A DNA stretch of 64,000 nt from DATBVX01 sp963810775 (GTDB taxonomy: Bacteria > Pseudomonadota > Gammaproteobacteria > Steroidobacterales > Steroidobacteraceae). The notes below the pieces were generated by a model. The model made no database searches and had not been told where the DNA came from. It saw nothing but the letters and a program-made list of their open reading frames with translations. The stretch spans positions 1 through 64,000 of the forward strand of contig CAWEOT010000015.1 in the NCBI GenBank assembly GCA_963810775.1. Direction: 5' to 3'. Within the stretch, counting starts at the first letter, position 1, and each line of letters starts with the position of its first letter. Positions 18,096 through 27,776 of the stretch are shown piece after piece. Both the position numbers and the translations under genes were made by a program.

Positions 18096-21000
18096 GTGGG
18101 CACTTGCGGAGGCAGCAGGTCGGCCGCGCGAATGGCAACGCGCACCGGATGCTGATAAGTGAGCTGTGCCTGACCGGCAGCGTTCGCACCCCAGCCCATT
18201 CCATCGATGAGACGCCCTCGCAGGACCTGCGGATCCGCAATTGCGAAATCGGTTTCGGTCGTGGGGTTGCCGTCAGCGGCCATGTGATTCCAGGCGAGCT
18301 CGTTGGCGGTCATCGGCAGAGCCGGCGTGGTCGCGCTCCAGTCATCGAGGCCGAAACGCGGCTCCGCCGGCGGTTGCGCGATGACGAACCACCAGGGATT
18401 GGTAGTCTCGTACAGCTCGTCCGGATCGATCGGGAAGCCGACGAACGTGACGTCCGGCGGCAGATCGCCACGAAAGCCGGGCAGCACGAGCGTGGTGTCG
18501 TCGAGCTGTGGCAGGCCATCCGTCCCCGCGGTCGCACGACACAGGTAGATGATCGAGCCCGGATACCTTCGCAGCAGCTCGCTGCGCAGAAGGAGTACGG
18601 CTTCGTCTCCTGACGTTTTGAGCATGCGCTGCAGCTCACGCGAGTACTCATGGACGTTGCCGACATCGTCAGGCTCCGGACCGCTGCGTCCCCAGAAGCG
18701 ATGAAAGGCGGTGCCGCGCTGATCGGTCGGATACTCGCGCCAGAGTAATTCGCGCATCATTTCGTGATTGAGCCCGACCAGGTGCGCGGCGACGAAGCGC
18801 GGATTCGTGCGCACGAGCGTCGCGGTATCCGGCGGCACGAGCTGCAGCCCCGGCAGCAGCCAGTCGGGGCCGAGGTCGCGAAGCGCCTGCCACATCGGAT
18901 CGTTGAACTGCGGGCACGCCATGATGGGGTCGAGATCGTCGCGGCGAGCGACGCCCGTCACGACGCGGCTCGAGATGCGGCCGACGAGCCGTGCGGATAC
19001 GGTGACTGCCGGATCCAGCTTCTTCAACAGCGCCGTGCGCGCTCTGGTGAGATCGAACGCCGGCGCGGCGGGCGTCGCGGGCGCATCGTCTATGTTCACC
19101 ATCCGGTCGAACGCATCGGCGACAGACGAGACCATCTCGCGACCGGCGGCCAGATCGTCGGCGCCAGCGAGTTCTCGCTGAACTTCGGGGAGCAGCGGCG
19201 CGAATGTTCCGATGGCCAGAGCCGCAAAGCTCGCTTTGGCCGCGCCAGCCGTCGCGAGAGACGCAGACTGCAGATCGAGTGTCTGCACGGCGGTTACATC
19301 GCCGCTTGCCGCCTGAGCGAGCGCCGTGAGCGATGCTGGATCCTGGCGAAGAACGTTGAGACGAGAGCCTGCATCGCTAAGAGGATCGGCCGTCGTGCTC
19401 ACCGCCGGAACGGCCGCGGTACTCGCCAGCGTTTGCCAGCGCGTGTCATCAAGCTTGGTGACAGTGCCTGGCTGGGTCGCGATCTTTTGAATGGTTGCGT
19501 TTTCGATGACGACGCTGCCGCCGCGCAGGGTCGCGCCGGTGCCGATCGGCCGACTCGGCCCGGCCGGCACGAAGACCATATCGCCGAGAGCGGGGGACAA
19601 CCGCGCCGCTTCCGCTCTGCGCGCGACCGCTGCAGGTGCCGGCGATACGCCTCGCGCGCGAGTGAGACCGGTCGGAAGGTGAACCGGTACGAACGGACGT
19701 GCCGGTAGCGTGGGTTCGGAGAGTGGCGTCGTGGGTGGTGCAGGGGGCGGAGAGGCTGGTGTCGCGGTCTCAACGAATGCCGCGTTCAGCACCGCGTTGA
19801 TCGTTGCGGCCGGCACTGCCCCAAGGCTTTTCGTCACCGCTACAGCCCCTGTGTCCGCGCGAAGAGTCATGGTTCGCAGCGTGGCGCCGCTTGGCAGGTC
19901 CGCTTGAGCCGACGTGAGCGTCGCGAGCGTCGTGTCGAGACGCCCCGCATTCGAGGACTCCGCGTCACCGAGGGCGGCGAGCACGGCGGACGCCGCAACA
20001 GCGCCGATCACCTCGGTGGCCGGCCTCATGCCGACGGTGCCATCCGGTGCATTGTTGGGCACGGTGAAGAGTTGAGCCGCAAACTTCTCGACCGTGGCAG
20101 CGGCGAGCGCGGGATTTCCCGCTGCGCGCGTCACGGCTGAGGACGCGCGAGTGACACGACGGAATGCGGGTTCGAGGGTGATCGGCGGCAAGCGCGTCGT
20201 CTTCAGGCTGCGATAGAGGGTCTGGCCCACGTCGAGCACACCTGCCACTCGCTGGTGTGCCGGATGAGCAAGTCCCAGCATCGAAGCCGCATCGAGCGTC
20301 GCAAGCCTTGCGTGAACTCTCAGCGAGCTTGTGCGGGCGAACTGCGCCGATCGCAGCAGCCGATTCGCCGCGAGCACGTCACCGAGCTGGCGCCAGGCGC
20401 GGGCGACATAGTCTTCCTGCCGCGACTGAACGACCTGCGTGCCGAGGCCCGCAGCCACACGCGTCCGGGGATCGAGGTTGAGCTCGCTGATCCAGGGCGG
20501 CACCGTCCCGATGTCGACCTTGACCGCCAACGCGTGTTGACCGCCGTAAATCGGAGGCGCGATGACAGGATCCGCATGACCTTGCATCACGAGATTCGCC
20601 GGCTGATCGAGCAGCACGGTGAGCGTCTGCTGAAAGGTCTTCGTGGCGTCGGCATCGCGCGCGGGCAGCTTGTCGGAGTCGATGGGTCTTAGCGCTCCGT
20701 CGAGCCAGGTGATCGCCTTCGTGTCCTGAACGCTGGTCGCCGCCGGTAGAGCCGGCAGCCCGGCACCGGGTCGACTGACATCGAGAGCGCGCGTGCCGAC
20801 ACCCTCCGGCAGCGGCCGCCCTTTGAGCTTGCGCGCGAGACTTTCGAAGTCCGCATCCTCACCTGTGCGAAACCGCCACGAGTGATAAACCGGCAGATCG
20901 ACCGCTGCGTCGGCTCTCCACGCGGGTTCGAGTTTCGCCTCGTCTTCGGGCGTGATGTCCTGACCGAGTCCTGCGAGCCGGCCCACGTTGAAAGCGGGCA

Positions 21001-21610
21001 CCACTGCAGCGACGTACCATCGATTCGGCGACAGATGTCGTGGGCACATCAGGCGCGAAATCGTGAGGCGTGGGTCGGCGCCCGGAGCGAAGGCCTGCTG
21101 AAGCGTCGTCCCGTCCGGCAGAATCGCTTGCGCATGGGCCCAGAGATACGACGCCGCGAGATCCGGAAGCGCCGTAGCCGCCTCGCTTGAAACATGCAGA
21201 ACGGGCAGCGGTGCGCCGGGCTTCACGGTGGCTGCCGCGGGGCCCTCCGCATCGAGCACGACGAGTACGATCCACGGTCGCAGCCGATCGCCCACCGCTG
21301 CAGCGGGCGTGAACAGCCACGGAAGATCGGGCCGGTCGAACTCGATCTGAGCGAAGTAATTCGGCTCGACGCCGACCGCGCCATCGATTGGATCCGTGCG
21401 CACGACCTGACTCGCGCTGAGGCCGATCACATCGCCTGGACCACGCACCACTGCTTTGTGACGTACAGGCTCGGCCACACCGGAAACCGTAACGCCCACC
21501 GGCGCTGTGGCGAGTGCCGGTTGCGCGCTGCCGAGCGTGTCCGGCTGCGTGATCGATGCAGCGAATCCGCTGCGGACGAAGGCAAGGAAATGATAGGTCG
21601 AGTCAGCCAT
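18092..21610 (-). CDS. Uncharacterised 1172-aa array protein
   Basis: A large soluble protein with no signal peptide. The N-terminal third is beta-rich (HKAVVRGPGDVIGLSASQVV; LPWLFTPAAAVGDRLRPWIV). A Pro/Thr-rich linker (SPPPAPPTTPLSEPTLPARP) lies near residues 620-650. The C-terminal third has striking, probably conserved text: LNHEMMRELLWREYPTDQ, then GTAFHRFWGR, and YPGSIIYLCRA. I do not know a named domain for it. The ATG overlaps the stop of the DUF6603 gene by one base (TGATG), and its stop overlaps the next start by four, which indicates a tightly coupled operon. In this context it may be a shell, baseplate-like or cargo protein; that is inference. Confidence 0.78.
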   Translation of the reverse strand: MADSTYHFLAFVRSGFAASITQPDTLGSAQPALATAPVGVTVSGVAEPVRHKAVVRGPGDVIGLSASQVVRTDPIDGAVGVEPNYFAQIEFDRPDLPWLFTPAAAVGDRLRPWIVLVVLDAEGPAAATVKPGAPLPVLHVSSEAATALPDLAASYLWAHAQAILPDGTTLQQAFAPGADPRLTISRLMCPRHLSPNRWYVAAVVPAFNVGRLAGLGQDITPEDEAKLEPAWRADAAVDLPVYHSWRFRTGEDADFESLARKLKGRPLPEGVGTRALDVSRPGAGLPALPAATSVQDTKAITWLDGALRPIDSDKLPARDADATKTFQQTLTVLLDQPANLVMQGHADPVIAPPIYGGQHALAVKVDIGTVPPWISELNLDPRTRVAAGLGTQVVQSRQEDYVARAWRQLGDVLAANRLLRSAQFARTSSLRVHARLATLDAASMLGLAHPAHQRVAGVLDVGQTLYRSLKTTRLPPITLEPAFRRVTRASSAVTRAAGNPALAAATVEKFAAQLFTVPNNAPDGTVGMRPATEVIGAVAASAVLAALGDAESSNAGRLDTTLATLTSAQADLPSGATLRTMTLRADTGAVAVTKSLGAVPAATINAVLNAAFVETATPASPPPAPPTTPLSEPTLPARPFVPVHLPTGLTRARGVSPAPAAVARRAEAARLSPALGDMVFVPAGPSRPIGTGATLRGGSVVIENATIQKIATQPGTVTKLDDTRWQTLASTAAVPAVSTTADPLSDAGSRLNVLRQDPASLTALAQAASGDVTAVQTLDLQSASLATAGAAKASFAALAIGTFAPLLPEVQRELAGADDLAAGREMVSSVADAFDRMVNIDDAPATPAAPAFDLTRARTALLKKLDPAVTVSARLVGRISSRVVTGVARRDDLDPIMACPQFNDPMWQALRDLGPDWLLPGLQLVPPDTATLVRTNPRFVAAHLVGLNHEMMRELLWREYPTDQRGTAFHRFWGRSGPEPDDVGNVHEYSRELQRMLKTSGDEAVLLLRSELLRRYPGSIIYLCRATAGTDGLPQLDDTTLVLPGFRGDLPPDVTFVGFPIDPDELYETTNPWWFVIAQPPAEPRFGLDDWSATTPALPMTANELAWNHMAADGNPTTETDFAIADPQVLRGRLIDGMGWGANAAGQAQLTYQHPVRVAIRAADLLPPQVPT

Positions 21611-24600
21611 CAGGCCACCATTTCGTGCGCGCCGACTACGAGGACACGCTGCGCTCCGAGCTTGCTCCGCTGCGCATAGGCGGCAGCCGCGGAGCCGAAC
21701 ACGGCGGGCGAGGCCGCTGTCAGCGTGTCCGTTTCGACCACGCGGTATGTCGCGTCGGCGACCGTGACGCGCTGGTCGGGCCCATCGTGGAGCGTTGCGA
21801 AGTGCAGGCCCGAGCGGGCGACGGAGTTGACCCCGATCGCGTGGGCGAACAGTCGGGGATCGAACTGGGTTTTGCGACGCCGGGTCATCTCGGGAATGAA
21901 CACCGTCTCGTAGGACGCTGTCGTGGTGCGCTCTGCCGAGAGCACGGTGGTGACGGCGCCGAACGAGATGCCATCCTGATACGACTCGAATGATGGCCGC
22001 GACAGCCTCTGGTCGTCATCAAGCTCCATGAACTGCGCGGCGGCGAACTGGCCCGTCGTCGGTGTCGAGTCCGGTGCGCCAACAATCGGTGCCAGCGAAA
22101 CAGTCGCCATATCTCCGACAACGCGGCTGCGGCCGACGCGCGTGATCGGTATGCCGATCGGCACCGCCTGCTGCCGCACGCTGAGCGTGCCATACGGGTG
22201 AACGCCGATCTCCTCGCGATTCACTGCGCGGAACGTGACCCAACTGTCACCCGCGGGCGCAATGGCAGTCCATGCGCCGTCTTCGCTGAGGGCCTGCGCA
22301 ACGCGGGCGGATGCGTCGATCTGCGGCGGTAGCGCCTCATCGTTCTTCTCGCCCCAGGTGACTTCGAACCCGGCATGGATCGTGAAGAACAGGAGGTGCA
22401 GGCTCGCTTCGCCCTTCGCATGCCACGGACCTGGGCCTTCGAGGAGCAGGTCCACCGAGACGCCGGCGATCGAATGGCCGCGGACACGCAGCTCGAGGCC
22501 GATGTCCATGTGAATCGAGAACTGGAAGCGCGGCTCCCACTCGACCATCGCGTCGAAGTCCATCCAGCCGTGGATGGAAGCGGGGCCCGCGTTGATGTCC
22601 AGCGAGGCATGCAGGCCGACCTGGAACGTGTTCGACGTGATCGCGAGATAGGCTTCCGCACGGATCTTCGTGAACGGGTTCGCCGAGATGTCGATGGCGA
22701 TCCGGCGCAGCGACGGCACATCTGCCGGCGGCGCGAAGCGCGGATGGAAACCACCGACGGACAGGATGAACCCGGGCGGACCCGCGCGCATGGCGAGGTC
22801 GCCCGTCAGCGTGAAAGCCGAGATGCGGCTGTCGATCAGCGCCGCATCGAAGGAGAAGGCGGGCTGCTGAAAATCGATCTCGCCGAGATAGTCCGCATTG
22901 ATCACCAGTGGGCCGAGCTTCTCGTTCCACACCAGCACGCGCAGGCGGCCGAGGATCAGCAGCAGCGCGGGCGAGGGCAGCGCGACGATCACGGCGGCCG
23001 ACAGGGTGACGAACGAGGTCGGCCGGCCCCATCCGAGCTGCAGCATCGGTCCTGCGATGACCCCGCCTTGGCGATGCGGGAATACCGCGATCATCGTCGC
23101 GATGATCGCCGGCGCATTGGCGACCGGGTCTTTCGGGAACAGCAGCCTGCCGAGACTGCCGTCGTGCAGGGCTGCGCGCAGCTTGTCGACGGAAACGGCG
23201 ACGTTGATGCCGAGCATGCCTCCCACGCCGTTCAAACTTAGCCCGAGGAAGATCTCGATGGCCGGCTCGAACTCCGCCGACAGAATCAGCACGAAGTCCC
23301 AGCCCTCGTCGGTCTCGCGCAGCAGTCCTGCGGCCTTGATCTGCACGCCCTTGCCGCAGAGCGCGAGCGAAGCCTCGATCACGCCGGCATAGGTGCGATG
23401 CTCGGGATCCAAATAGAAGAAGCCGCCGCCCTTCACCGGACCGGCATTGATGAGCACGCCGATGCCCTTGGGCGGCACGAAGTCGATGCCGAAATTGCCT
23501 GCGGGCCCCAGGTTGCCGCGGGCGATGGCCGTGGTGCTGCCGGGTGGCTGCGGCGGCGAAGGCAGCTTCCAGGCGAGCTTGGTGCCGATGTTGTCGACGT
23601 TGATCTTGAAGGCGCCGCCGAAATCCAGCCCGAAGGCGACGGTGACGGCCAGCGTGACGCTGCCCGTTTCGCCGGCTTCGAGTGCGAACCCGATGGTGAC
23701 GGCGCGCACGCGCAGGATGAGGATCGAGCGGTTCACGGGCAGGGTGACGGTCAATCCGGCACCGCCGGTGAATGCCAGTCGGCCCTTCGTGTCGATCGCC
23801 AGATCCGCGTCGAAGGTGAATTTCACACCGGCTTCCGGCAGGACCGAGCCCATGAAGCCGAACGCTTTCTGGGGGATCACGAGCGCCCCGTCGCCAATCG
23901 CCAGCCGGAAGCGCATCGGGTCGCCGATCTCGACGCCGACACCGAACGTGCCGATCTCCAGGTGCGTGCTGGCGTCCGAGCCGATGTTCCAGTGGTCGCT
24001 GACGCCCGCCTTGCGACGGAGCTGAATCTTTGCCGTCGTGTGCTCGAGTCCGGGCGTAAAGAAGAGCGGATCTCCGAAGAAGGCCTGCATCGCCGTCGGC
24101 GAGTCGCTCTGCAGAACGAGCTCGAGATTCTTGCCGATGGGGAAGGTAACGCCCGCGCCTAGATCCAGGCCGAAGAACACACCCCAGCCGCCGTAGCCCG
24201 GCGGAACGACGACCGCGCTGAACCCGACATGCTCTTCAACGGTCGATGCGCCGACACCGCTTCGATGCGTGAAGCGCATCGTCGCCATACGCTGCAGGGC
24301 GCGCTGTGCGTTCGGAGCCGGCGTCGCCGGGTCCGGGTCCCAGCCGAAGAGCAGGGTGAGCAGCCACTCCTTGCCCTTTGAATCTTCCTGCGGGATGAAC
24401 TTGCCGAGAAAGGCCAGGGCGGCACCGAGCAACAGCGACCAGTTGTCGGCCTTCGCGCCGTCATCCGCCGGGTTGCCCAGAATGAACGTGCCCCACTGAT
24501 CTCGCGCCCGGATGAGATCGGCGAACAAGAGGCGGTCGTCGGAGAGCAGGTGCGCCGCTCGCATCAGCGCGACGAGCTCGAGATTGTTCTTGCGGAAGCG

Positions 24601-24942
24601 ATCGACAGCGATGAAATCCAGCCACGTGGCGACGATGTTCCACGCGTCGTCGGCGGAGCTCGCTCCCACGATTTGCTGGATGAGCGTCACCAGATCCGTG
24701 ATGGCGATGCTGAGCTCGCTGAGCAGCTCGGCCTCTGATCCGCCAGCGGATGCACGATCCCGCAGCGATGCGAGCGTGTCGGCAACGTCGCTGTTCGAAG
24801 GCGGCGCCTCGGGTGGCGGCAGTTTGCCGCTTCTCGCCAGCAGGTTTGCCAGCGCGTCGGCATTGGTGACCGCTTTGGCGAGATCGTGCCCGAGATCCGC
24901 GAAGTAGCTGACGACGCCCCCGATGACACCCTGGTCCGCCAC
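21610..24942 (-). CDS. DUF6603-type giant beta-rich protein
   Basis: About 1110 residues. The first ~150 residues are helical. The rest is built of repeated beta-strand blocks with Gly and aromatic residues (GGWGVFFGLDLGAGVTFPIG; FDAALIDSRISAFTLTGDLA; PWHAKGEASLHLLFFTIHAG). This matches the DUF6603 type of protein as I know it; the family's function is unestablished. Strand amphipathicity suggests a long beta-solenoid or sheet assembly. There is no signal peptide. The start lies three bases after the PhoD-like gene's stop and the end overlaps the next start by one base. A filament or surface-structure role alongside the tube protein is possible but not shown. Confidence 0.78.
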   Translation of the reverse strand: MADQGVIGGVVSYFADLGHDLAKAVTNADALANLLARSGKLPPPEAPPSNSDVADTLASLRDRASAGGSEAELLSELSIAITDLVTLIQQIVGASSADDAWNIVATWLDFIAVDRFRKNNLELVALMRAAHLLSDDRLLFADLIRARDQWGTFILGNPADDGAKADNWSLLLGAALAFLGKFIPQEDSKGKEWLLTLLFGWDPDPATPAPNAQRALQRMATMRFTHRSGVGASTVEEHVGFSAVVVPPGYGGWGVFFGLDLGAGVTFPIGKNLELVLQSDSPTAMQAFFGDPLFFTPGLEHTTAKIQLRRKAGVSDHWNIGSDASTHLEIGTFGVGVEIGDPMRFRLAIGDGALVIPQKAFGFMGSVLPEAGVKFTFDADLAIDTKGRLAFTGGAGLTVTLPVNRSILILRVRAVTIGFALEAGETGSVTLAVTVAFGLDFGGAFKINVDNIGTKLAWKLPSPPQPPGSTTAIARGNLGPAGNFGIDFVPPKGIGVLINAGPVKGGGFFYLDPEHRTYAGVIEASLALCGKGVQIKAAGLLRETDEGWDFVLILSAEFEPAIEIFLGLSLNGVGGMLGINVAVSVDKLRAALHDGSLGRLLFPKDPVANAPAIIATMIAVFPHRQGGVIAGPMLQLGWGRPTSFVTLSAAVIVALPSPALLLILGRLRVLVWNEKLGPLVINADYLGEIDFQQPAFSFDAALIDSRISAFTLTGDLAMRAGPPGFILSVGGFHPRFAPPADVPSLRRIAIDISANPFTKIRAEAYLAITSNTFQVGLHASLDINAGPASIHGWMDFDAMVEWEPRFQFSIHMDIGLELRVRGHSIAGVSVDLLLEGPGPWHAKGEASLHLLFFTIHAGFEVTWGEKNDEALPPQIDASARVAQALSEDGAWTAIAPAGDSWVTFRAVNREEIGVHPYGTLSVRQQAVPIGIPITRVGRSRVVGDMATVSLAPIVGAPDSTPTTGQFAAAQFMELDDDQRLSRPSFESYQDGISFGAVTTVLSAERTTTASYETVFIPEMTRRRKTQFDPRLFAHAIGVNSVARSGLHFATLHDGPDQRVTVADATYRVVETDTLTAASPAVFGSAAAAYAQRSKLGAQRVLVVGAHEMVA

Positions 24943-24945
24943 GGC

Positions 24946-27522
24946 TCAGGCTCCCGGCCCAACGTGAGTCGGCACGGGAATCGCTACCGGCTCGAGGGCG
25001 GTATCGTGCAGTACGTACGCGTCGCCTTTCTCGTTGGGCTGCGGGCGAGCGCGGCGCGAGTACAGCGTCTGGCTGACGTGCAGGCCGTCGCCCCGGTTTG
25101 AGAATCGGATGACGCCTACGTTGTTGAGGAACTGCAGACCGCGCGCGATGGCGACGGTGTCCAGCGCGCTCACGTGCGCTGCGACCAGATCGCTGAACCG
25201 CTGGAGGGCGGCCTGGCCGATCGGCAGCTCCGCATCAGTGCCGACGGCGCGAGCCGCAACCGGCCGCTCCGATGGCGCGCGAGTGTCGACGATGGGCAGC
25301 GCGCGCCAGATCCAGTCCGGCGCGCGCGTCAGGGTGTGCGGGCCGCGGAAGATGTCGTCTGACAACAGCACCGGCACTTGCTGAACGCGGATGCGCGGCA
25401 GCGGGGGTTCGTTGCCGAAGTCGTCGACGACCGGCGGGGTAGCGACCTTCCACCCTAGCCGTGTCATCGGCATGCCGAGTTTCTGCAAACCGACCGACAT
25501 GCCGTTCAACAGCATCAGGTTGCGAACGACGGTTTCCCACGCGTTGTGCGCGGCGCTCGAGGTGAAATGAATGATGCGGCTGTTGCGTGAGCTGCCGGAC
25601 CAGTCCATCGCGTAGGAGCCGGCGTAGTGCACGTCTCCTCCGAGCACGACGACCCGCTTGTAGCGTGAGAGTCGTTCGAGTAGCCGTTCGAAAGTGGGTG
25701 GATGCGCGCTCCAGTGCTCGGCGTCATACATCTGCGCGCCGAGCGGCTTGCCTTGCGGCAGTCCCGAGATGTTCTTCTCATACGCGCGTTGCGTCTCCTC
25801 GCGCGCGAAATTCGAGATGTCGTGCTCCGTTGCCTTGAAGGGACCGCCGAGCTCCGTCATCACGGCGGGCCCGAAGACCGGGCAGGGCGATACGACGATC
25901 AGCACGTGCCCGTCCGGCAGAGTCTCCGTGGGCGGAATCTGCTCGTCGAGCGCCTCTTGCGTGAGCAGCCCGGGTGAGGCGAACGGCTTGGGATAGTCCC
26001 GGCGCGTACGGGTGTCGAGCACGCGCACCCGATGCATCGGGCCTTCGAGTGTGAAAGAGAAATCGAACTGCGGCTTGCCGCCGGCAGAGAGCCCCAGCGC
26101 GAGATCGACGGCGTTGCAGGCCGCCGTGGTGGGCAGCCCGCCGGTCCAGCCGCTCCCGAACATGTCGGAAATGTTTTTCAACAGCGCCTTGCGCTGGGCG
26201 TCGCTGGCCCACCGCACAGGGTCGTCGCCCCACGCCTGGCAGATCGTGTACGCCGCCATCGCGTTCCGCAGCAGCGAGCGGCCGAAAGATTTGGCGACGG
26301 TCGCTTGGCGAATGCCGCCGGTCATGAACCAGTCGTCCGTGACTTCGTGATCGTCGCAGATCATGTAGGTCGGGACGTTGGCGAGCAGGCGGCGGACTTT
26401 CGGCACTTCGCGCCGGTAATCGTCGAGCAGGTTCTTGTGCGGCAGGAAACTCCTGAACGCGCTGACCAGTGCCTCCTGACCTGCTTCGGTACCGCCGTAG
26501 AGTGGGGACAGCACGTCGTTCGCGGCGTCCGGCGAAGGCAGCCCGAATACGCGCGGCGCGCCGTCGGGCGAGTCGGCGGCGTCTTGCAGCAGATCCGCTT
26601 TCAACTCTTCGGGCAAGCTCGCGTCGTTGGTGTGGGCCACGGCGAGAACGGGCCAGACTTGCGGAGTCCAGGCGATGCAGTAGGTCGCCAGCCACTCGCC
26701 GAAGCCGATGAGATGACAGGACGCGGATTCGGACGTGAAGCCTGCAACGCCCGTCATCTTCTGGCGAAAACCGGCGGGCATTGCGGTGGTCGAGACATTA
26801 AGAGGACCGGCATTGCTGTCTGGCGACGGTATCTGTTCGACTGCGGCGTCATCACCGGAGATGAGCGCGATGCCCAGCGTGTTGATCCCCGGGAGCAAGG
26901 CCGCGGCGACGTCGTCCGCGTAGATTTGGTCTCCCGTGAGAAACAGCATGTGAGGCCGGCCTTCGTCGGCGCCATGCAGATCGTCGATGAGCTGGTCGGC
27001 ATACTTGAGCGCCGGATCGCCGGGCCCGTGCGGCTTGCGGCACGAGGCATGGCCGATGATGAGCTTGTCGATCGCCGCCGGCACGCTGACGAAGGAGGGC
27101 AATTGCCCTTCTGCGTAGCCGAGCGCACAGACCTCGACCGGCTCGGAGCGGGGACCGCCGGCAGCAGTACCGTAGCCGGGCAACTCGCTGTCCTTGAGCA
27201 GTCCCAGATCGTGCAGTGTGGCAGCGGTTCCGCCGCTCGGCGTGATGCGGATGTCGTACGAATAGCGATGGCCGGCTGCGAGCGGCGCGTCACTGCCGAG
27301 AGTGAGGGTGATCACCGTTGCGTGAAACTGTGCGCCGAATGGAGTGGTCGTCGCGTCGGTGGAAGCGAGCTCGGGCGGGGGATTCGTCGCATCGACCACG
27401 CCGTCGTAGAGCGACAGACGAATCGACGCGGCGCGCCTCGTTGCGACGAACACCGACACGAGCCGCGGCTCCACCCTGCGCAGGATCGGCCCGATCAGCA
27501 CGAGTGGCAGCGACAATGCCAT
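24946..27522 (-). CDS. PhoD-like metallophosphatase, large form
   Basis: About 858 residues. Metallophosphoesterase motifs appear in order: SCRKPHGPGDPALKY near residue 155, FLTGDQIYADDVAAA near 195, MICDDHEVTDDWFMTGG near 390 (the DDHExxDD metal site of PhoD-like enzymes), and VVLGGDVHYAGSYAMDW near 635. An N-terminal beta-rich domain (~1-140) and a long C-terminal extension exceed the usual PhoD size. No Tat or Sec signal is visible, unlike secreted PhoD, so it is probably cytoplasmic. It heads the five-gene coupled set. The ATG at 27522 has only a weak ribosome binding site. Substrate unknown: phosphodiester or nucleotide. Confidence 0.82.
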   Translation of the reverse strand: MALSLPLVLIGPILRRVEPRLVSVFVATRRAASIRLSLYDGVVDATNPPPELASTDATTTPFGAQFHATVITLTLGSDAPLAAGHRYSYDIRITPSGGTAATLHDLGLLKDSELPGYGTAAGGPRSEPVEVCALGYAEGQLPSFVSVPAAIDKLIIGHASCRKPHGPGDPALKYADQLIDDLHGADEGRPHMLFLTGDQIYADDVAAALLPGINTLGIALISGDDAAVEQIPSPDSNAGPLNVSTTAMPAGFRQKMTGVAGFTSESASCHLIGFGEWLATYCIAWTPQVWPVLAVAHTNDASLPEELKADLLQDAADSPDGAPRVFGLPSPDAANDVLSPLYGGTEAGQEALVSAFRSFLPHKNLLDDYRREVPKVRRLLANVPTYMICDDHEVTDDWFMTGGIRQATVAKSFGRSLLRNAMAAYTICQAWGDDPVRWASDAQRKALLKNISDMFGSGWTGGLPTTAACNAVDLALGLSAGGKPQFDFSFTLEGPMHRVRVLDTRTRRDYPKPFASPGLLTQEALDEQIPPTETLPDGHVLIVVSPCPVFGPAVMTELGGPFKATEHDISNFAREETQRAYEKNISGLPQGKPLGAQMYDAEHWSAHPPTFERLLERLSRYKRVVVLGGDVHYAGSYAMDWSGSSRNSRIIHFTSSAAHNAWETVVRNLMLLNGMSVGLQKLGMPMTRLGWKVATPPVVDDFGNEPPLPRIRVQQVPVLLSDDIFRGPHTLTRAPDWIWRALPIVDTRAPSERPVAARAVGTDAELPIGQAALQRFSDLVAAHVSALDTVAIARGLQFLNNVGVIRFSNRGDGLHVSQTLYSRRARPQPNEKGDAYVLHDTALEPVAIPVPTHVGPGA

Positions 27523-27776
27523 TAGGGTTGCGACCGGCCAGCCGTGTATCGCATCGAGACTCCGTCCTGCCGCAGGGCGCAGGTCGCCAGGAGCGATCAG
27601 CGCGCCGGGTCCATTCTTCTTGGATCGATGCTAGCAGGACTTTGTTTCGGGCGGCACCCTCGGGCCAGTTATGCGTTGGAGTCAGCTGTCCAGCGTTGAC
27701 GACCTTCTCGAAGCGGGACTATCAGAAAAACAGTCAGTTAGCACTGCGCATGAGGATGGCACGCGCCGTGCTCGTC
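27523..27776. other. Gap between tube gene and PhoD-like gene
   Basis: About 250 bases without a gene. It could hold a promoter for the five-gene set that follows on the minus strand, or a post-transcriptional boundary that sets different levels for the tube protein. I cannot point to a definite promoter or terminator. Confidence 0.35.

Noticed and set aside
26032..27525. Plus-strand frame of about 500 codons opposite the PhoD-like gene
   Set aside because: No recognisable features, and the opposite strand has complete metallophosphoesterase motifs.
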